Below, piece after piece: positions 8,995 through 20,257 of a DNA stretch of 64,000 nucleotides. Position 1 is the first letter of the stretch. Each line of letters opens with the position of its first letter. The translations under genes and the position numbers were made by a program. Origin of the DNA: Mesorhizobium sp. LHD-90 (GTDB lineage: Bacteria > Pseudomonadota > Alphaproteobacteria > Rhizobiales > Rhizobiaceae); assembly GCF_030929505.1 (NCBI RefSeq), contig NZ_JAVFVV010000003.1:248001-312000 (forward strand), read 5' to 3'. The notes under the pieces were generated by a model. The model did no database searches, was not told where the DNA came from, and saw nothing but the letters and a program-made list of their open reading frames with translations.

Positions 8995-9372
8995 GTGTTC
9001 CGGACAAGCGACATGGTGCTGATCGCGGTTATGGTCTCGGCAGCCGCCTTCACCTACAAGACCAAGCAGGAGGCCGAACACGAGCGGGTCTCCGTGCGCA
9101 AGCTGGAGCAGCAGATCCGGCTCGAGGAGGATTCCATCGCGCTGCTCAAGGCCGACTGGAGCCTGCTTACCCAGCCGGCGCGTCTGCAGAAACTGACCGA
9201 AATCTACCAAGCCGATCTCAAGCTGCAGCCGGTCGACCCGCATCAATATGCGAAACTCGACGAGATCCCGGTCCGGGCGCTGGAGATCCAGGACATTATC
9301 GGTCAGGCGCACGATCTGGTGGCGGGCGGCGAAGCAACGGACGAAACCCGGACAGGCGCGGTGCGGCAATGA
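8995..9372 (+). CDS. ftsL: Cell division protein FtsL
   Basis: The frame starts with GTG at 8995, two bases after the rsmH stop; the ATG at 8993 is in another frame. The 125-residue product has a membrane helix at about residues 7-22 (MVLIAVMVSAAAFTY), followed by a coiled-coil stretch to about residue 60 (EHERVSVRKLEQQIRLEEDS) and a periplasmic tail ending in Gly/Thr-rich sequence. FtsL with FtsB and FtsQ activates the septal synthase FtsW-FtsI. It overlaps ftsI by four bases (ATGA). The identification rests on position, topology and the LTQPARLQKL motif. Confidence 0.92.
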   Translation: MFRTSDMVLIAVMVSAAAFTYKTKQEAEHERVSVRKLEQQIRLEEDSIALLKADWSLLTQPARLQKLTEIYQADLKLQPVDPHQYAKLDEIPVRALEIQDIIGQAHDLVAGGEATDETRTGAVRQ

Positions 9373-11087
9373 TGAAATTCTGGCGCGGAAAAGCGGCTGC
9401 CGCGGCAAGCTCGACCGCCTCGATCGTGGTCGACGGCGCACGCATGGCCACTGGCGGACGCACGAAAACGCGCGTCGTGATGACCATGGCGGTGTTCTTC
9501 GGAATCTATACGGCGATCGCCGGCCGGCTGGTCTATCTCGGTTTCCAGGAGCCGGACGCCGGCGGGCCGCCGGTGTCGCGCGTCACCGCCTCGCGGCCGG
9601 ATATCGTCGACCGCAACGGCCAGGTGCTGGCGACCGACATCAAGACGGCGTCGCTGTTCGCCGAGCCGCGCCGCATCGTCGATGCGGACGAGGTGATCGA
9701 AAAACTGTCGACCGTGCTGCCCGACCTCGAGATCGAGCAGACCTATCACAAGCTGAAGGGCGGAGCCGGTTTCGTCTGGCTGAAACGCCAGCTCACGCCG
9801 CGCCAGCAGTCGGAGATCATGGCGCTCGGCCTGCCGGGCATCGGTTTCCGCACCGAAAAGCGGCGCTTCTATCCGGGCGGCCCGACAGCCTCGCACATTC
9901 TCGGCCTGACCAATATCGACAACCAGGGCATTGCCGGGATGGAAAAGTACATCGACGACAACGGCCTTGCGGACCTGCAGGCGTCAGGGCTGGCGGTGGC
10001 CGGCGACCTGCAGCCTGTGAAACTGTCGATCGATGTCAGGGTGCAGCACATCGTGCGCGACGAGATCTCGCAGGCGATGCAGCGCTATCACGCCATCGCC
10101 GCCGGGGCCGTGGTGCTCAACGTCAAGACCGGCGAGGTGCTGGCCATGGCGTCGGTTCCGGACTTCGATCCGAACAATCCGGTCAACGCGCTGGACAAGG
10201 ACCGGCTGAACCGGATGACCGGCGGCGTCTACGAGATGGGCTCGACCGTGAAGAGTTTTACCACGGCGATGGCGCTGGATTCCGGCAAGGTGACGATGCA
10301 GAGCCGCTTCGACGCCAGCCGCCCGATCACCATCGGCCGCCAGACCATCCGCGATTTTCACGGCAAGGGCAGGGTGCTCTCCGTGCCGGAGGTGTTCATC
10401 TATTCGTCCAACATCGGCTCGGCGCGCGAAGCCGACGTGGTCGGCGTCGAGGGTCACCGGGATTTCCTGAAGCGGCTGGGACTGCTCAGCCGCATGAAGA
10501 CCGAACTGCCCGAGGTGGCGAAACCGACGGAGCCGAAGGTCTGGAAGAAGGTGCATTCGATCACCGCCGCGTTCGGCCATGGCTTTTCCACCACGCCGCT
10601 GCAGACGGCGGTGGGATGCGCGGCGCTGATGACAGGCATGCTGCTGCCGCCGACGTTCCTGCCGCGCAGCGAGAGCGAAGCACAGGAGGCAGGCGAGCAG
10701 GTGGTCACGGACTACACGGTCGAGGGCATGCGCTATCTCTACAAGCTCAACGCCACCAAGGGCTCGGGCGGTTCGGGCGCGCGGGCACAGGTTCCCGGCT
10801 ACCGCGTCGGCGGCAAGACGGGCACCGCGGAAAAGGTGGTCAACGGCCGCTATGCGGGCAATGTGCGCTTCAATGCTTTCGTGGCGTCCTTCCCGATGGA
10901 CGATCCGCAATATATCGTGCTGTCGATCATCGACGAGCCGAAGCCGGAGAAGCCGGGCATGGGTGCCACCGCCGGCCTGAACGCCGCGCCGATCGTCGCA
11001 AACATCATCCGCCGTTCGGCCGCCATGCTTGGCGTGAAGCCTGATTTCAGCCATGAAGGCGGGGCAACGCTCGCCTCAAGCCAGTGA
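9369..11087 (+). CDS. ftsI: Peptidoglycan transpeptidase FtsI (PBP3)
   Basis: The 572-residue protein has a cytoplasmic tail, a membrane helix at about residues 36-52, a pedestal domain and a penicillin-binding transpeptidase domain. The catalytic motifs are S292-T-V-K295, S346-S-N348 and K483-T-G. RPDIVDRNGQVLA near residue 76 starts the pedestal. It cross-links septal peptidoglycan as partner of FtsW. The start overlaps ftsL by four bases. Length is typical for alphaproteobacterial FtsI. Confidence 0.96.
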   Translation: MMKFWRGKAAAAASSTASIVVDGARMATGGRTKTRVVMTMAVFFGIYTAIAGRLVYLGFQEPDAGGPPVSRVTASRPDIVDRNGQVLATDIKTASLFAEPRRIVDADEVIEKLSTVLPDLEIEQTYHKLKGGAGFVWLKRQLTPRQQSEIMALGLPGIGFRTEKRRFYPGGPTASHILGLTNIDNQGIAGMEKYIDDNGLADLQASGLAVAGDLQPVKLSIDVRVQHIVRDEISQAMQRYHAIAAGAVVLNVKTGEVLAMASVPDFDPNNPVNALDKDRLNRMTGGVYEMGSTVKSFTTAMALDSGKVTMQSRFDASRPITIGRQTIRDFHGKGRVLSVPEVFIYSSNIGSAREADVVGVEGHRDFLKRLGLLSRMKTELPEVAKPTEPKVWKKVHSITAAFGHGFSTTPLQTAVGCAALMTGMLLPPTFLPRSESEAQEAGEQVVTDYTVEGMRYLYKLNATKGSGGSGARAQVPGYRVGGKTGTAEKVVNGRYAGNVRFNAFVASFPMDDPQYIVLSIIDEPKPEKPGMGATAGLNAAPIVANIIRRSAAMLGVKPDFSHEGGATLASSQ

Positions 11088-11159
11088 TTCTTGATCGAGG
11101 CGCGCGGACAGGGCGCGCCGCTTGTTTATGACGACCGGACCGAAGAACGAAACCGTCCC

Positions 11160-12614
11160 ATGAAGCTCGCCGATATCGCCACCTTCCTGCCGGTCGCGCG
11201 GGGTCTGCCCGCCGATCTGGAGGTAACCGGCGTGACCTCGGATTCGCGCGTCGTCAGACCGGGCACGGTGTTTGTCGCCGTGCCGGGCACGAAGACCGAC
11301 GGGTCGGTCTACGCCGCCGACGCCGAGGCGCGCGGAGCCGTCGCGGTGGTCGCCGCACACGATGCGTCGCTGGGAGCACTGGTCGTACCCGCGATCCGGG
11401 TGGATGATCCGCGCCTTGCCCTGGCGCTGCTGGCGGCGCGCTTCCACGGCAGGCAGCCCGAGACCATGGTTGCGGTGACCGGCACCAGCGGCAAGACCTC
11501 CGTGGCGTCGTTCACGCGCCAGATCTGGGAGCATGCCGGCCATGCGGCGGCCAGTATCGGCACGACCGGCGTGATCGCGCCCGGCCGCAACGAATACGGC
11601 TCGCTGACGACGCCCGACCCCGTGGCGCTGCACCGGTTGCTGGCAGAACTGGCGGAAGCCGGCGTCACCCATGCGGCGATGGAAGCGTCCAGTCATGGGC
11701 TCGACCAGCGGCGGCTGGACGGGGTACGGCTCGCTGCCGGCGCCTTCACCAATCTCGGCCGCGACCATATGGACTACCATCCGACGGTCGAGGATTATCT
11801 GAAAGCCAAGTTGCGGCTGTTCGATACGTTGTTGCCGAAGGGCGCGCCGGCAGTGATCTTTGCCGACGACGTCTATTCCGAGCCGGCGGTCAAGGCGGCG
11901 AAGGCTGCCGGGATGAATGTGCTGACTGTCGGACGTCATGGCGATTTCCTGGCGCTCAAGCGGGTCGAGCACGAGCGCTATCGCCAGCGCGCCGAGATCG
12001 AGCATGCCGGAGAGATCTTCGAGATCGATCTGCCGCTTGCCGGCGATTTCCAGATTTACAACGCGCTGGTCTCGGCCGGACTGGCGATCGCGACTGGAAC
12101 ACCTGCCGGCAAGGCCTTGAAAGCCTTGGAGAAACTGAAGGGTGCTTCGGGCCGGCTGGAACTCGTCGGCACCGACGCCAACGGCGCGCCGGTCTATGTC
12201 GACTATGCGCACAAGCCGGATGCGCTGGAGAACGTGCTTGCCGCTGTTCGGCCGTTCACGACAGGGCGGGTGATCGTGGTGTTCGGCTGCGGCGGCGACC
12301 GCGACCGCGGCAAACGGCCGATCATGGGCGAGATCGCCACACGGCTGGCCGACGTGACGATCGTCACCGACGACAATCCACGTTCGGAAGTGCCGGCGGA
12401 AATCCGGGCGGCGATCCTTGCCGCTGCGCCGGGCGCGATCGAGATCGGCGACCGCCGCGAGGCGATCCATGCAGCGATCGACATGCTGAATGCGGGCGAC
12501 ACGCTGGTCGTGGCCGGCAAGGGGCACGAAGAGGGCCAGACCATCGGAGCCGAGACCTTGCCCTTCTCCGACCATGAGGAGGTGCGGAAGGCCCTCCGGG
12601 AGCGCGCCGGATGA
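11160..12614 (+). CDS. murE: UDP-MurNAc-tripeptide ligase, meso-diaminopimelate adding
   Basis: The 484-residue Mur ligase has GTSGKTS (residues 108-114) for [12 protein letters not shown] and [12 protein letters not shown] in the central domain, and DDNPRSE in the C-terminal domain. The DNPR box marks enzymes that add meso-diaminopimelate instead of lysine. ATG 11160 gives the normal N-terminus [10 protein letters not shown]; the longer frame from 11091 has no homologous look. It acts in the cytoplasm after MurD. A four-base overlap links it to murF. Confidence 0.95.
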   Translation: MKLADIATFLPVARGLPADLEVTGVTSDSRVVRPGTVFVAVPGTKTDGSVYAADAEARGAVAVVAAHDASLGALVVPAIRVDDPRLALALLAARFHGRQPETMVAVTGTSGKTSVASFTRQIWEHAGHAAASIGTTGVIAPGRNEYGSLTTPDPVALHRLLAELAEAGVTHAAMEASSHGLDQRRLDGVRLAAGAFTNLGRDHMDYHPTVEDYLKAKLRLFDTLLPKGAPAVIFADDVYSEPAVKAAKAAGMNVLTVGRHGDFLALKRVEHERYRQRAEIEHAGEIFEIDLPLAGDFQIYNALVSAGLAIATGTPAGKALKALEKLKGASGRLELVGTDANGAPVYVDYAHKPDALENVLAAVRPFTTGRVIVVFGCGGDRDRGKRPIMGEIATRLADVTIVTDDNPRSEVPAEIRAAILAAAPGAIEIGDRREAIHAAIDMLNAGDTLVVAGKGHEEGQTIGAETLPFSDHEEVRKALRERAG

Positions 12615-14044
12615 GCCTGCTTTGGACCACGGATGAGTTGGTCACGGCAATGGACGGCCGTCCGGTCGGCGCCATGCCGGCGGGCGTAGGGGGCATCTCG
12701 ATCGATACCCGCACGCTGAAGCCCGGCGACGCGTTCTTCGCCATCAAGGGCGAGGTGATGGACGGGCATGATTTCGCGACCGCCGCCGTGAAGGCGGGTG
12801 CTGCGCTGCTGGTGGTAGCCGAAGGCAAGCTGCCGGCGCTGGGACGGCTGACTGCGCCGATGATCGTCGTGCCGGATGTGCTGGTCGGGCTGGAGAAGCT
12901 CGGCGTCGCGTCGCGGGCCCGCAGCAGGGCGAAGATCGTTGCGGTTACCGGTTCGGTCGGCAAGACCACGACCAAGGAGGCGCTACGCCACGTGCTGTCG
13001 TCGGTCGGCAAGGTGCATGCTTCCGACAAATCCTTCAACAATCACTGGGGCGTACCGCTGACGCTGGCGCGCATGCCGGCCGACAGCGACTACGCGGTCT
13101 TCGAGATCGGCATGAACCATCCGGACGAGATCCGGCCGCTGGTGAAAATGGTGAGGCCGCATGTCGCCATCGTCACGATGATCGCGGCGGCGCATCTCGG
13201 TTATTTCAACAGCCTCGACGAGATCGCGCGCGCCAAGGCCGAGATTTTCGAGGGGCTGGAGCCGAACGGATACGCGCTGCTAAACCGCGACGACAGCCGC
13301 TGGAAACTCCTGGCGCAACTGGCGCGCAATGCCGGCGTGCAGCACATCGTCGGATTCGGCGAGAATGCCCGCGCGCAGTTCCGGCTGCTGAAATGCGAGC
13401 TTGCAGCAGACCATTCGACGATCGCGGTCAAGGTCGGCGACACCACGCTGGATGTGCGCGTCGGCGCACCAGGTCGGCATATCGTGCAGAATACGCTGGC
13501 CGTGCTGGGCGCGGCCCGGTTGGTGGGCGCGGACCTCGAAAAGGTGGCCGCCGCTCTCGCCGACCTCGTGCCGGAGAACGGACGCGGACGGCAGCACAGA
13601 CTGGACACGGAGACAGGCGCCTTCACGCTGATCGACGAGAGCTACAACGCCAATCCGGCATCGATGAAGGCGGCGATCGAACTGCTCGACGCCACGCCGG
13701 TGGCTGCGGAGGGCAGGCGTATCGCCGTGCTCGGCGACATGCTGGAGCTCGGCAGCCATTCGGCCAAGCTGCATGCCGGGCTGGCCCGGGTGCTTTCCGA
13801 GACCAGCACCGACATCGTGCTGATGGCCGGGCCGCAGATGAAGAACCTGGCGGACACACTGCCCGGTGACATGCGCAAGGAATACCGCGCCAGCGTAGAC
13901 GACCTGAAGCCGATCCTGCTCGATGCGGTGGGTCCCGGCGACGTCGTCATGGTTAAATCGTCCAAAGGTATCGGCTTCTCCAAGCTCGTCGATGCTCTCC
14001 TCAACCGGTTCCCGGCACATGCCGGCGGCCAGAAACCAACCTGA
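12611..14044 (+). CDS. murF: UDP-MurNAc-tripeptide D-alanyl-D-alanine ligase
   Basis: The 477-residue ligase adds the D-Ala-D-Ala dipeptide made by Ddl (24279). Visible blocks are [19 protein letters not shown] at the N-terminus, [12 protein letters not shown] for [29 protein letters not shown] and [14 protein letters not shown] in the C-terminal domain. All are in the family order. It begins in the last codon of murE. Confidence 0.95.
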   Translation: MSLLWTTDELVTAMDGRPVGAMPAGVGGISIDTRTLKPGDAFFAIKGEVMDGHDFATAAVKAGAALLVVAEGKLPALGRLTAPMIVVPDVLVGLEKLGVASRARSRAKIVAVTGSVGKTTTKEALRHVLSSVGKVHASDKSFNNHWGVPLTLARMPADSDYAVFEIGMNHPDEIRPLVKMVRPHVAIVTMIAAAHLGYFNSLDEIARAKAEIFEGLEPNGYALLNRDDSRWKLLAQLARNAGVQHIVGFGENARAQFRLLKCELAADHSTIAVKVGDTTLDVRVGAPGRHIVQNTLAVLGAARLVGADLEKVAAALADLVPENGRGRQHRLDTETGAFTLIDESYNANPASMKAAIELLDATPVAAEGRRIAVLGDMLELGSHSAKLHAGLARVLSETSTDIVLMAGPQMKNLADTLPGDMRKEYRASVDDLKPILLDAVGPGDVVMVKSSKGIGFSKLVDALLNRFPAHAGGQKPT

Positions 14045-14069
14045 CCGCGGTTCCGGGGATAGGGGGACA

Positions 14070-15152
14070 ATGCTCACGCTTCTGGTCAATTTCGCCGATC
14101 AAGTGTCGGCCTTCAACGTGTTCCGGTACATCACCTTCCGGACCGGCGGCGCGCTGATCACGGCGGCGGTGCTGGTGTTCATCTTCGGCCAGCCGATCAT
14201 CGATTCGCTTCGGGTCCGGCAAGGCAAGGGCCAGCCGATCCGCGCGGACGGGCCGCAGACGCATTTCAAGAAGGCCGGCACGCCGACCATGGGCGGATTG
14301 ATGATCATCTCCGGCATCGTCGGGTCGACGCTGCTGTGGGCCAACATCACCAGCGTCTATGTCTGGGTGGTGCTGCTGGTGACGCTCGGCTTCGGCGCGA
14401 TCGGTTTCTACGACGACTATCTGAAGGTGACGAAGCAGTCGCATCTGGGTTTTTCCGGCAAGGCGCGGCTGGCGATCGAATTCGCCATCGCGGCCGTCGC
14501 CACCTGGGCGATCATGCATAACGGGGTGGCGCCATTCTCCTCGTCGCTGACCTTTCCGTTCATCAAGGATTTCCTGCTCAATCTCGGCTGGTTCTTCATC
14601 CCGATGGGCTGCATCGTCATCGTCGGCGCCGGCAATGCGGTGAACCTCACCGACGGCCTCGATGGGCTCGCCATCGTGCCGATCATGATCGCGGCGGCGT
14701 CGTTCGGGGTGATCGCCTATCTGTCGGGAAACGCGGTGTTTGCCGACTATCTGCAGATCCATTTCGTGCCGGGCACCGGCGAGCTGGCGGTGATCCTGGG
14801 CGCGGTGATCGGCGCCGGGCTGGGTTTCCTGTGGTTCAACGCCCCGCCTGCAGCTATCTTCATGGGAGACACCGGCTCGCTGGCGCTAGGCGGCCTCATC
14901 GGCACCATCGCGGTTGCCACCAAGCACGAGATCGTGCTCGCCATCATCGGCGGCCTTTTCGTCATGGAAGCGCTGTCGGTGATCATCCAGGTCGGCGTGT
15001 TCAAGATGACGGGCAAGCGGGTATTCCTGATGGCGCCCATCCACCATCACTTCGAAAAGCTTGGCTGGACGGAGAGCCAGGTGGTGATCCGCTTCTGGAT
15101 CATCGCCGTCATCCTGGCACTGGTCGGGCTTTCCAGCCTGAAGCTCAGGTGA
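14070..15152 (+). CDS. mraY: Phospho-MurNAc-pentapeptide transferase
   Basis: The 360-residue membrane protein makes lipid I on the inner face of the membrane. It has about ten hydrophobic segments, with the cytoplasmic loops [20 protein letters not shown] (the Mg-binding DD pair), [10 protein letters not shown] and [12 protein letters not shown], then the HHHFEK loop ([10 protein letters not shown]). ATG 14070 gives the standard [11 protein letters not shown]; the longer frame reading back into murF is rejected. AGGGGGAC precedes the start. Confidence 0.96.
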   Translation: MLTLLVNFADQVSAFNVFRYITFRTGGALITAAVLVFIFGQPIIDSLRVRQGKGQPIRADGPQTHFKKAGTPTMGGLMIISGIVGSTLLWANITSVYVWVVLLVTLGFGAIGFYDDYLKVTKQSHLGFSGKARLAIEFAIAAVATWAIMHNGVAPFSSSLTFPFIKDFLLNLGWFFIPMGCIVIVGAGNAVNLTDGLDGLAIVPIMIAAASFGVIAYLSGNAVFADYLQIHFVPGTGELAVILGAVIGAGLGFLWFNAPPAAIFMGDTGSLALGGLIGTIAVATKHEIVLAIIGGLFVMEALSVIIQVGVFKMTGKRVFLMAPIHHHFEKLGWTESQVVIRFWIIAVILALVGLSSLKLR

Positions 15153-15156
15153 CCTC

Positions 15157-16557
15157 ATGATCGCCGCGCGCTCCTTTTCGGGAAAGAAGGTCGCGCTCTT
15201 CGGGCTCGGCGGCTCGGGGATCGCGACGGCGCGCGCCTTGATGGAAGGCGGGGCGGACGTGCTCGCCTGGGACGACAATCCCGACAGCGTGGCCAAGGCT
15301 GCCGAGCAGTCGATCCCGACCGGCGACCTGCGCGCGGCGGAGTGGCCTGGGTTTTCCAGCTTCGTGCTGTCGCCCGGTGTGCCGCTGACGCATCCGAAGC
15401 CGCATTGGACGATCGAGATGGCGCGCGGCGCCGGCGTCGAGATCATCGGCGACGTAGAACTTTTCGCACGCGAGCGCATAGCCCGGGCGCCGAATGCGCC
15501 GTTCATTGCCATCACCGGCACCAACGGCAAGTCGACGACGACAGCGCTCACCGCGCACATCCTGAAATCGGCGGGCCGCGACACGCAGATGGGCGGCAAT
15601 ATCGGCCGCGCGGTGATGACGCTCGACGAACTCGCCGACGACCGGTTCTACATTGTCGAATGCTCGTCCTACCAGATCGACCTCGCCCCCTCGATCAACC
15701 CGACGGCGGGCGTGCTGCTGAACCTGACGCCCGACCACCTCGACCGCCACGGCACGATGCAGCACTACGCCTCGATCAAGGAGCGGCTGGTTTCGGGCAG
15801 CGAGACGGCGATCATCGGCGTCGACGACATTTTTTGCGCGCAGATCGCGGATCGCCTGGAAAAGGCCGGCAAGCATGTCGTGCGGGTTTCGAAACGGCTG
15901 CCGCTGACCGACGGCTATTACGCCGACGGCACAAACCTGATGGAGGCGAGCGACGGGCGTTACGAGCGCATCGCCTTCCTCGAAGGCATAGGCTCTCTGC
16001 GGGGGCAGCACAATGCGCAGAACGCGCTGGCCGCGGTGGCTGCCTGCCTGAAGGTCGGGCTGGAACTCGGCGAGATCCAGTCCGGATTGGACAGCTTTCC
16101 GGGCCTGGCGCACCGGATGGAGCAGGTCGGGCGCAAGGGCAAGGTGCTTTTCGTCAACGATTCCAAGGCGACGAACGCCGATGCTTCGGCGCCGGCGCTG
16201 TCGAGCTTTCCGCGCATCTACTGGATCGCCGGAGGTCTGGCCAAGGAAGGCGGCATCGAGCCGCTGCGCTCCTATTTCCCGCGCATCGCCAAGGCCTACC
16301 TGATCGGCGAGGCGGCGCCCGCCTTTTCCGCCACGCTCGGCGAAACCGTGCCGTACGAGATTTCCGGAACGCTGGCCGCGGCTGTCGAGCATGCGGCCAA
16401 GGACGCGGAAGCAGACGGCGCCGGGGAGGCGGTGGTGCTCTTGTCGCCGGCCTGCGCCAGCTTCGACCAGTTCCGCAATTTCGAGGTGCGCGGCGATGCC
16501 TTCCGCACCGCCGTGGAAGCCCTCGAGAACGTCACGCCCATCGGAGGGGCACGCTGA
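15157..16557 (+). CDS. murD: UDP-MurNAc-L-alanine D-glutamate ligase
   Basis: The 466-residue Mur ligase has a Rossmann-like start ([16 protein letters not shown]), [13 protein letters not shown] for [24 protein letters not shown] and [13 protein letters not shown], then [11 protein letters not shown] and [12 protein letters not shown] at the C-terminus. It adds D-Glu to UDP-MurNAc-L-Ala. It starts four bases after mraY and its stop shares one base with the ftsW start. Confidence 0.95.
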   Translation: MIAARSFSGKKVALFGLGGSGIATARALMEGGADVLAWDDNPDSVAKAAEQSIPTGDLRAAEWPGFSSFVLSPGVPLTHPKPHWTIEMARGAGVEIIGDVELFARERIARAPNAPFIAITGTNGKSTTTALTAHILKSAGRDTQMGGNIGRAVMTLDELADDRFYIVECSSYQIDLAPSINPTAGVLLNLTPDHLDRHGTMQHYASIKERLVSGSETAIIGVDDIFCAQIADRLEKAGKHVVRVSKRLPLTDGYYADGTNLMEASDGRYERIAFLEGIGSLRGQHNAQNALAAVAACLKVGLELGEIQSGLDSFPGLAHRMEQVGRKGKVLFVNDSKATNADASAPALSSFPRIYWIAGGLAKEGGIEPLRSYFPRIAKAYLIGEAAPAFSATLGETVPYEISGTLAAAVEHAAKDAEADGAGEAVVLLSPACASFDQFRNFEVRGDAFRTAVEALENVTPIGGAR

Positions 16558-17714
16558 TGCCGACCAGCCGCCTGGACCGCAGCCCCGTCGCCGTCTGGTG
16601 GAGGACCATCGATCGCTGGTTCCTCGCCGCCTTCCTAATGTTGATGGGGCTGGGCGTGGTGCTGTCCTTCGCCGCCAGCCCGGCGGTGGCCGAGCGGATC
16701 GGACTGGACAGTTTCCACTTCGCGACAAGGCAGATCATCTACATGATCCCGGCGCTGGGCGCGATGCTGGCGGTGTCGTTCCTCACGCCCCGGCAGGTGC
16801 GGCGCATGGCGATCATCATGCTCGGCGTCTTTCTGCTGCTGATGGTGGCGGTGCTGTTCATCGGCGTCGAGGTGAAGGGCGCGCATCGCTGGGTGTCGTT
16901 CCTGGGCGTCTCCGTGCAGCCGTCGGAATTCTTGAAACCGGCCTTCGTCATCGTCTGCGCCTGGCTGTTCGCGGAAAAGGCGCGCAACCCGGCGATCCCC
17001 GGCAATGTGCTCGCCATGCTGCTGCTTTGTGTCGTCGTTTCGCTGCTGGTGCTCCAGCCGGACCTCGGCCAGACGATTCTGACGATCAGCACCTGGGGCG
17101 TGATGTTCTTCATGGCCGGCATGCCGTGGTTCTGGATCATCGCCATCGGCTCGCTGGCGGTGGCGGGCGCGTTCGGCGCCTATGTGACCTTCGACCATTT
17201 CGCCGGCCGCATCGACCGCTTCCTGACCGGCGAGGGCGATTCCTACCAGGTGGACATGGCGCATGACGCGCTGCTCAACGGCAAATGGCTGGGCGTCGGG
17301 CCGGGCGAGGGCCTGTACAAGAAGATGATTCCGGACAGCCATGCCGATTTCGTCTTCGCCGTGGCCGGCGAGGAATACGGCCTGATCATGTGTTTTCTGA
17401 TCATGGCGCTGTTCGCTTTCGTGGTGTTGCGGGGCCTTAGCACGGCGCTTAGGGAGCAGGACGACTTCACCCGCTACGCGGTGTCCGGCCTGGTCTGCGT
17501 GTTCGGCTTCCAGTCGATCATCAATATGGGCGTCAATCTGCAGATGATGCCGGCCAAGGGCATGACGCTGCCCTTCATCTCCTATGGCGGCTCGTCGCTG
17601 ATTGCGATCGCCATCTCCATGGGCATGGTGCTGGCGCTGACCCGCAAGAAGCCGACCCGGCGCACGCAGCCCGGCGCCGCCATGCTGGCGCGCCATGCGC
17701 TTCCGGCGGAGTAG
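16557..17714 (+). CDS. ftsW: Septal peptidoglycan glycosyltransferase FtsW (SEDS family)
   Basis: The 385-residue protein has ten predicted membrane helices. SEDS signatures are the GAHRWVSFLG loop (about residue 103), VQPSEFLKPA, LLVLQPDLGQT with its key Asp, and MPAKGMTLPFISYGGSS near the C-terminus. It polymerises lipid II with FtsI at the division site. The 16557 ATG gives [10 protein letters not shown]; the 790-residue frame starting in murD is an artefact of open frames in GC-rich DNA. Confidence 0.95.
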   Translation: MPTSRLDRSPVAVWWRTIDRWFLAAFLMLMGLGVVLSFAASPAVAERIGLDSFHFATRQIIYMIPALGAMLAVSFLTPRQVRRMAIIMLGVFLLLMVAVLFIGVEVKGAHRWVSFLGVSVQPSEFLKPAFVIVCAWLFAEKARNPAIPGNVLAMLLLCVVVSLLVLQPDLGQTILTISTWGVMFFMAGMPWFWIIAIGSLAVAGAFGAYVTFDHFAGRIDRFLTGEGDSYQVDMAHDALLNGKWLGVGPGEGLYKKMIPDSHADFVFAVAGEEYGLIMCFLIMALFAFVVLRGLSTALREQDDFTRYAVSGLVCVFGFQSIINMGVNLQMMPAKGMTLPFISYGGSSLIAIAISMGMVLALTRKKPTRRTQPGAAMLARHALPAE

Positions 17715-17726
17715 CGGCGGAGCGAC

Positions 17727-18854
17727 ATGGCTAACGGGACGATCCTGCTGGCGGCCGGAGGAACGGGTGGCCACCTGTTTCCTGCAGAGGCGCTGGCGCA
17801 TGAGCTGATCGCGCGTGGCTGGACGGTGCATCTGGCAACCGACGACCGGGCAGGGCGCTTTGCCGGGAGTTTTCCCGCGGCAGCCATCCATCCGATCGCC
17901 TCGGCGACCTTCGGTTCGCGCAATCCGATTAAGCTCGCCGCAGCCTTCTGGGCGATCTGGCGCGGCGTGCGGCAATCCTCCGACCTCATCCACCGCATCA
18001 AGCCAGCGGCGGTGGTCGGCTTCGGCGGCTATCCGACCATACCGCCGCTCTACGCCGCGACGCGGCGCAACGTGCCGACGCTGATCCACGAGCAGAACGC
18101 CGTGATGGGCCGCGCCAACAAGGCGCTTGCCGTGCGGGTCAAGGCCATCGCCGGTGGCTTCCTGAAGAGCGGCGAGAGTGGCGTTGCGGCAAAGATCGTC
18201 GAGACGGGCAATCCAGTGCGGCCGGCTGTGCTGGAGGCGGCGAAGATCGCCTATGCCGCCTCGCGGACGGGCGAGCCGTTCCATTTCCTGGTGTTCGGCG
18301 GCAGCCAGGGCGCGCAGTTCTTTTCCGACGCTATCCCCGCAGCAGTCGCGAAGCTCCCGGCGGACCTCAGGGCGCGGCTGAGGGTGACGCAGCAGGCGCG
18401 CGCCGAGGATGCCGAAGACGTCAAGAAAACCTATGCGGATCTTGGCGTTCCGGCGGAAATCTCGCCCTTTTTCACGGACATGGCGGCGCGCATCGCCGCG
18501 GCGCATCTGGTAATGTCGCGCTCCGGCGCCTCGACCGTGTCGGAGATCGCGGCGATCGGCCGGCCGGCGCTGTTCGTGCCCTATCCGCATGCGCTCGACC
18601 ATGACCAGGCGGCGAACGCGGCGGCGCTTTCAGCGGCCGGCGGGGCTGAGGTACATCCGCAATCGACGCTGTCGCCGGAGCGGATAGCCGAGCTTCTCGG
18701 CGGACTGATGTCCGACCCGGCGCGGCTGGAAAAGATGGCGGCCGCGGCGAAATCGGCCGGCAAGCCCAACGCGGCGCGGTTGCTCGCGGACCTGACAGAG
18801 GCTATTGCCGAGGGCAGGACGATAGACGAATTCAGGGAGAGTGCCCGCGCATGA
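17727..18854 (+). CDS. murG: UDP-GlcNAc lipid I transferase MurG
   Basis: The 375-residue GT28 enzyme adds GlcNAc to lipid I to form lipid [21 protein letters not shown] is the N-terminal glycine-rich loop. [25 protein letters not shown] and [10 protein letters not shown]-type sequence ([10 protein letters not shown]) follow, then [10 protein letters not shown] and [14 protein letters not shown] in the nucleotide-sugar pocket. It overlaps murC by four bases. Confidence 0.96.
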   Translation: MANGTILLAAGGTGGHLFPAEALAHELIARGWTVHLATDDRAGRFAGSFPAAAIHPIASATFGSRNPIKLAAAFWAIWRGVRQSSDLIHRIKPAAVVGFGGYPTIPPLYAATRRNVPTLIHEQNAVMGRANKALAVRVKAIAGGFLKSGESGVAAKIVETGNPVRPAVLEAAKIAYAASRTGEPFHFLVFGGSQGAQFFSDAIPAAVAKLPADLRARLRVTQQARAEDAEDVKKTYADLGVPAEISPFFTDMAARIAAAHLVMSRSGASTVSEIAAIGRPALFVPYPHALDHDQAANAAALSAAGGAEVHPQSTLSPERIAELLGGLMSDPARLEKMAAAAKSAGKPNAARLLADLTEAIAEGRTIDEFRESARA

Positions 18855-20257
18855 AGATGCCGCAGACCATCGGACTGGTGCATTTCATCGGCATCGGCGG
18901 CATCGGCATGAGCGGCATCGCCGAGGTGCTGCGCAATCTCGGCTATCGCGTGCAGGGTTCCGACCAGGCCGACGGTGCCAATGTGCAGCGGCTGCGCGAG
19001 AAGGGCATCGAGTGTTTTGTCGGCCATCGCGCCGAAAACCTCGGCGACGCCGAGGTGGTGGTGGTGTCGACGGCGATCAAGAAGAACAACCCGGAACTGG
19101 TCGCGGCGCGCGAAAGGCTGCTGCCGATCGTGCGGCGCGCAGAGATGCTGGCGGAACTCATGCGCTTCCGCCAGGCGGTGGCGATCGGCGGCACGCACGG
19201 AAAGACGACGACCACCTCGATGGTGGCGGCGCTGCTCGACGCCGGCGGGCTCGATCCGACCGTCATCAATGGCGGCATCATCAACGCCTACGGCACCAAT
19301 GCGCGCATGGGCGCCGGCGACTGGATGGTGGTGGAGGCCGACGAGAGCGACGGCACGTTCCTGAAGCTGCCGGCCGAGATCGCGGTGGTCACCAACATCG
19401 ATCCCGAGCATCTCGACCATTACGGCAGCTTCGACAGGGTGCGGGACGCGTTCCGGCAGTTTGTGGAAAATGTGCCGTTTTACGGGTTCGGCGTGATGTG
19501 CACCGACCATCCGGAAGTGCAGGCGCTGGTCAGCCACATCGAGGATCGCCGTGTCATCACCTATGGCGAGAACGCGCAGGCCGACGTGCGCTTCCTCAGC
19601 CATGGCATGAACGGCGGCGCATCCAGCTTCGACGTGATCATCCGCAACCGCAAGAGCGGCGCGGAAACTAGGATCGAGGGCCTCAGCCTGCCGATGCCCG
19701 GTAGGCACAACGTGTCGAACGCGACCGCGGCGATCGCTGTGGCGCATGAGCTTGGCATTTCCGGCGAGGCGATCCGAAAAGGCCTGTCCGGTTTCGGCGG
19801 CGTCAAGCGGCGCTTCACGCCGACCGGCACCTGGAACGGCGTGCGCATTTTCGACGACTACGGACACCATCCGGTGGAGATCAAGGCGGTGCTGAGGGCG
19901 GCGCGCGACGCCACCCGCGGCAGGGTGATCGCGATCGCCCAGCCGCATCGCTTCACCCGCTTGCGCGACCTGTTCGACGAGTTCTCCGCCTGCTTCAACG
20001 ACGCCGACACGATCCTAGTAGCGCCGGTCTATCCGGCCGGCGAGGAGCCGATCGAGGGCGTCACGTCGGAAACGCTGGTGCAGCGCATCCGTTCGGGCGG
20101 TCACCGCGATGCACGCTACGTCGATGGACCCGCGGCGATCGCGCCAGCAGTGCGCGACCTCGCCAGGGATGGCGACCTCGTCGTCTTCCTCGGCGCCGGC
20201 AACATCACCCAATGGGCCTATGCCCTGCCGAAGGAACTCGGCGGCGAGGCCGCATGA
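18851..20257 (+). CDS. murC: UDP-MurNAc L-alanine ligase
   Basis: The 468-residue enzyme starts the Mur ligase series. [17 protein letters not shown] is the N-terminal Rossmann loop, [11 protein letters not shown] the P-loop, [12 protein letters not shown] and [11 protein letters not shown] the metal-binding region, and [11 protein letters not shown] the C-terminal domain signature. It uses UDP-MurNAc produced by MurB. The four-base overlaps with murG and murB point to coupled translation. Confidence 0.96.
   Translation: MKMPQTIGLVHFIGIGGIGMSGIAEVLRNLGYRVQGSDQADGANVQRLREKGIECFVGHRAENLGDAEVVVVSTAIKKNNPELVAARERLLPIVRRAEMLAELMRFRQAVAIGGTHGKTTTTSMVAALLDAGGLDPTVINGGIINAYGTNARMGAGDWMVVEADESDGTFLKLPAEIAVVTNIDPEHLDHYGSFDRVRDAFRQFVENVPFYGFGVMCTDHPEVQALVSHIEDRRVITYGENAQADVRFLSHGMNGGASSFDVIIRNRKSGAETRIEGLSLPMPGRHNVSNATAAIAVAHELGISGEAIRKGLSGFGGVKRRFTPTGTWNGVRIFDDYGHHPVEIKAVLRAARDATRGRVIAIAQPHRFTRLRDLFDEFSACFNDADTILVAPVYPAGEEPIEGVTSETLVQRIRSGGHRDARYVDGPAAIAPAVRDLARDGDLVVFLGAGNITQWAYALPKELGGEAA

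Noticed and set aside
16635-18602. 655-codon minus-strand frame
   Set aside because: Antisense to ftsW and murG, low-complexity His/Arg-rich translation.
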